Of a DNA stretch of 7,087 nt, positions 5,788-7,087 are shown one piece after another. Within the stretch, counting starts at the first letter, position 1. Every line of letters begins with the position of its first letter. Both the position numbers and the translations under genes were made by a program. A model generated the notes under the pieces. It was not told the origin of the DNA, searched no databases, and worked only from the letters and a program-made list of their open reading frames with translations. The stretch is from Verrucomicrobiota bacterium. GTDB taxonomy: Bacteria > Verrucomicrobiota > Kiritimatiellia > JAAZAB01. Location of the stretch: positions 1 through 7,087 of the forward strand of contig JAHIMN010000051.1 of assembly GCA_018896395.1 (NCBI GenBank), read 5' to 3'.

Positions 5788-6914
5788 TCCCACACACCTG
5801 GAATCGTCTTGCCGCAGGCCTTGCAGGCGCCCTTGACGATATTGTTTTCCAGGATGCGATATTCGTAGCGGCGAATGAGCATGGCTTGGCAGTGTGGGCA
5901 GACGGTGTTCTGGGCTTCCTCGCCGGGCACGTTGCCGATATAGACAAAGTGACATCCTTCGGCCAGCGCAATCTGTCGCGCGCGCCGCAGGGTGTCGGGC
6001 GGGGTGGGGGGGATGTTTTTCATTTTATACATGGGATGATACCGGGAGAAATGAAGCGGCACGTCCGGACTTAAGTCCTTCACAATCCAGGCCGCCATGC
6101 GCTTGATCTCGTCGGAGCTATCGTTCAGGGTCGGAATGAGGAGCACGACGATTTCATACCACACGCCGGACTTTGCCAGGCGCTTGAGGGACGCCTGCAC
6201 GCTCTCCAGGAATCCGTCGCAGATGTCCCGATAGAAAGATGGTGTGAATGCCTTTAAATCAATCTTGATGGCCTTGACCAGCGGGAACAGCGCTTGTTGG
6301 GCCTGGGCGGAAATAAAGCCGTTACTGACCACGACGCTCTCAATGCCGCGCGCCTTGCCGGCCTTGGCGCAAGCGGCCATGTATTCAAAGAAGACGGTGG
6401 GCTCGGTGTAAGTATAGGCAATCGTGCGCGTGCCGGCGGCGAAAGCCTGTTGCGCGATTGCCTCGGGTGTTTGATACGGCGGCCGGATATCGTCGGGGCT
6501 GGCTTGCGAAATGTCCCAGTTCTGGCAGAACTTGCAGGCCATGTTGCATCCCACCGTGGCGATGGAAAACGCCTTGCTGCCCGGATACACGTGAAAGAGC
6601 GGCTTCTTTTCGATCGGGTCGGTATGCAGGGCGCAGGGTCGGCCATAGACCAGCGAATAGTAGCGTCCGCCACGGTTCTCGCGGACGCGGCAATAGCCGC
6701 GTTGCTTGTCGCCGACCACGCATCCACGCGGGCACAGTTTGCAGCGCACCTTGCCGCCGGCCAGCGGTTCGTAAAACGAGGCCTCGTGCAGGACTTTTTC
6801 GTCCGGCGCGTCGCCGGCCAGTGTGTCCGCCAAAACACAGCCGGCCACACCCGCTCCCAGGCAACCCAGGAACTCCCGCCGCGAGACACCGGGGCATATT
6901 GATGTGTAATTCAC
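5784..6914 (-). CDS. amrS: AmmeMemoRadiSam-system radical SAM enzyme (AmrS-like) with Tat signal
   Basis: This is a radical SAM enzyme of the family genomically associated with AMMECR1 and Memo proteins (TIGR04337-like); its reaction is not established here. Numbering from GTG 6914 (376 residues): SRREFLG at 11-17 is a twin-arginine motif, followed by a short hydrophobic stretch and VAGC (C26), a possible lipobox. A cysteine cluster CxxCPRGC (C58, C61, C65) with GYC (C75) precedes the 4Fe-4S motif CNMACKFC (C123, C127, C130). A C-terminal zinc-ribbon-like CPHC...CKAC (C339, C342, C364, C367) ends in the family's IPGVW. The frame is open to ATG 7022, which has AGGG upstream. That start would put repeat sequence in the protein and the twin arginines at residues 48-49, so GTG 6914, the only other start codon, is preferred despite no clear ribosome site. 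AMMECR1 and Memo genes are not in the window. Confidence 0.85.
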   Translation of the reverse strand: MNYTSICPGVSRREFLGCLGAGVAGCVLADTLAGDAPDEKVLHEASFYEPLAGGKVRCKLCPRGCVVGDKQRGYCRVRENRGGRYYSLVYGRPCALHTDPIEKKPLFHVYPGSKAFSIATVGCNMACKFCQNWDISQASPDDIRPPYQTPEAIAQQAFAAGTRTIAYTYTEPTVFFEYMAACAKAGKARGIESVVVSNGFISAQAQQALFPLVKAIKIDLKAFTPSFYRDICDGFLESVQASLKRLAKSGVWYEIVVLLIPTLNDSSDEIKRMAAWIVKDLSPDVPLHFSRYHPMYKMKNIPPTPPDTLRRARQIALAEGCHFVYIGNVPGEEAQNTVCPHCQAMLIRRYEYRILENNIVKGACKACGKTIPGVWE

Positions 6915-6947
6915 GGGATAGTAATTTCGTAAGCGTTCAAGGAACGC

Positions 6948-7060
6948 TGAAATTGGAAACTGGAAATTAGGTATTTGGCCTTCACGCTTTTGTGCTGTTA
7001 ATGAACCAGTTGGCGCACTCATTTCTTACCCTAATTTCGAATTTCCAGTTTCCAATTTCA
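6948..7060. repeat. perfect 21-bp inverted repeat upstream of the radical SAM gene
   Basis: The arm at 6948-6968 (begins TGAAATTGGAAACTGG) is the exact reverse complement of the arm at 7040-7060 (ends CCAGTTTCCAATTTCA), with 71 bases between. A CCTAATTT beside the second arm echoes AAATTAGG at the end of the first, so these look like two opposed copies of one intergenic repeat. They bracket the alternative ATG at 7022 on the minus strand. In the transcript they could fold into a long AU-rich hairpin. Confidence 0.75.
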
Positions 7061-7087
7061 AGCCGTGAAAGGCTACCCTGTTTCATG

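Noticed and set aside
6254..6970. Plus- and minus-strand frames overlapping the radical SAM gene
   Set aside because: The overlapped frame carries all the radical SAM and zinc-ribbon cysteines; the others are arginine-rich shadows.
7085..7087. Possible start codon of a plus-strand gene at the window edge
   Set aside because: Only the ATG is visible, with no ribosome binding site before it.

Overview
This GC-rich bacterial window carries a metabolic gene cluster, a small toxin-antitoxin module and an AmmeMemoRadiSam-type radical SAM gene. Short palindromic repeats sit in the gaps and, in places, inside or against the coding sequences. Organism (inference, low confidence): the repeat-rich intergenic style and a twin-arginine signal on a radical SAM protein suggest an uncultivated environmental bacterium, perhaps of the Planctomycetes-Verrucomicrobia-Kiritimatiellota type. 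Nothing here fixes the phylum.

Layout, left to right. Positions 1-147 are a leader with a possible upstream terminator. 148-1542 (+) is the E2 dihydrolipoamide acyltransferase of a 2-oxoacid dehydrogenase complex, with a block of translated palindromic repeats in its interdomain linker. 1524-2933 (+) is E3, dihydrolipoamide dehydrogenase, overlapping E2 by 19 bases. 2921-3052 is a composite repeat that supplies the E3 stop codon. 3107-4378 (+) is a medium-chain dehydrogenase with a modified zinc site. 4379-5077 is a gene-free stretch: a palindrome cluster first, then a promoter and palindromes suited to autoregulation of the following genes. 5078-5296 and 5293-5583 (+) are an antitoxin and a RelE/ParE-family toxin. 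5717-5787 is another repeat, overlapping the stop codon of the convergent gene. 5784-6914 (-) is an AmrS-like radical SAM enzyme with a Tat signal and possible lipobox. Upstream of it lies a perfect 21-bp inverted repeat.

How the genes work together. E2 and E3 are translationally coupled and form the acyl-transfer and reoxidation parts of one complex. The E1 decarboxylase is not in the window, so the substrate (pyruvate, acetoin or another 2-oxoacid) cannot be fixed; the E2 catalytic domain looks most like the pyruvate type. The dehydrogenase that follows on the same strand may oxidise an alcohol or polyol upstream of that complex, but this is context only. The toxin-antitoxin pair and the radical SAM gene look independent of this cluster.

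The most unusual signal is the repeat system. Palindromes of the form CCNCCTTCGC-N(4-8)-GCTWCGGNGG are chained to runs of a 7-base unit, TCYGTCR. They occur in both orientations, inside an open reading frame, and at two stop codons.
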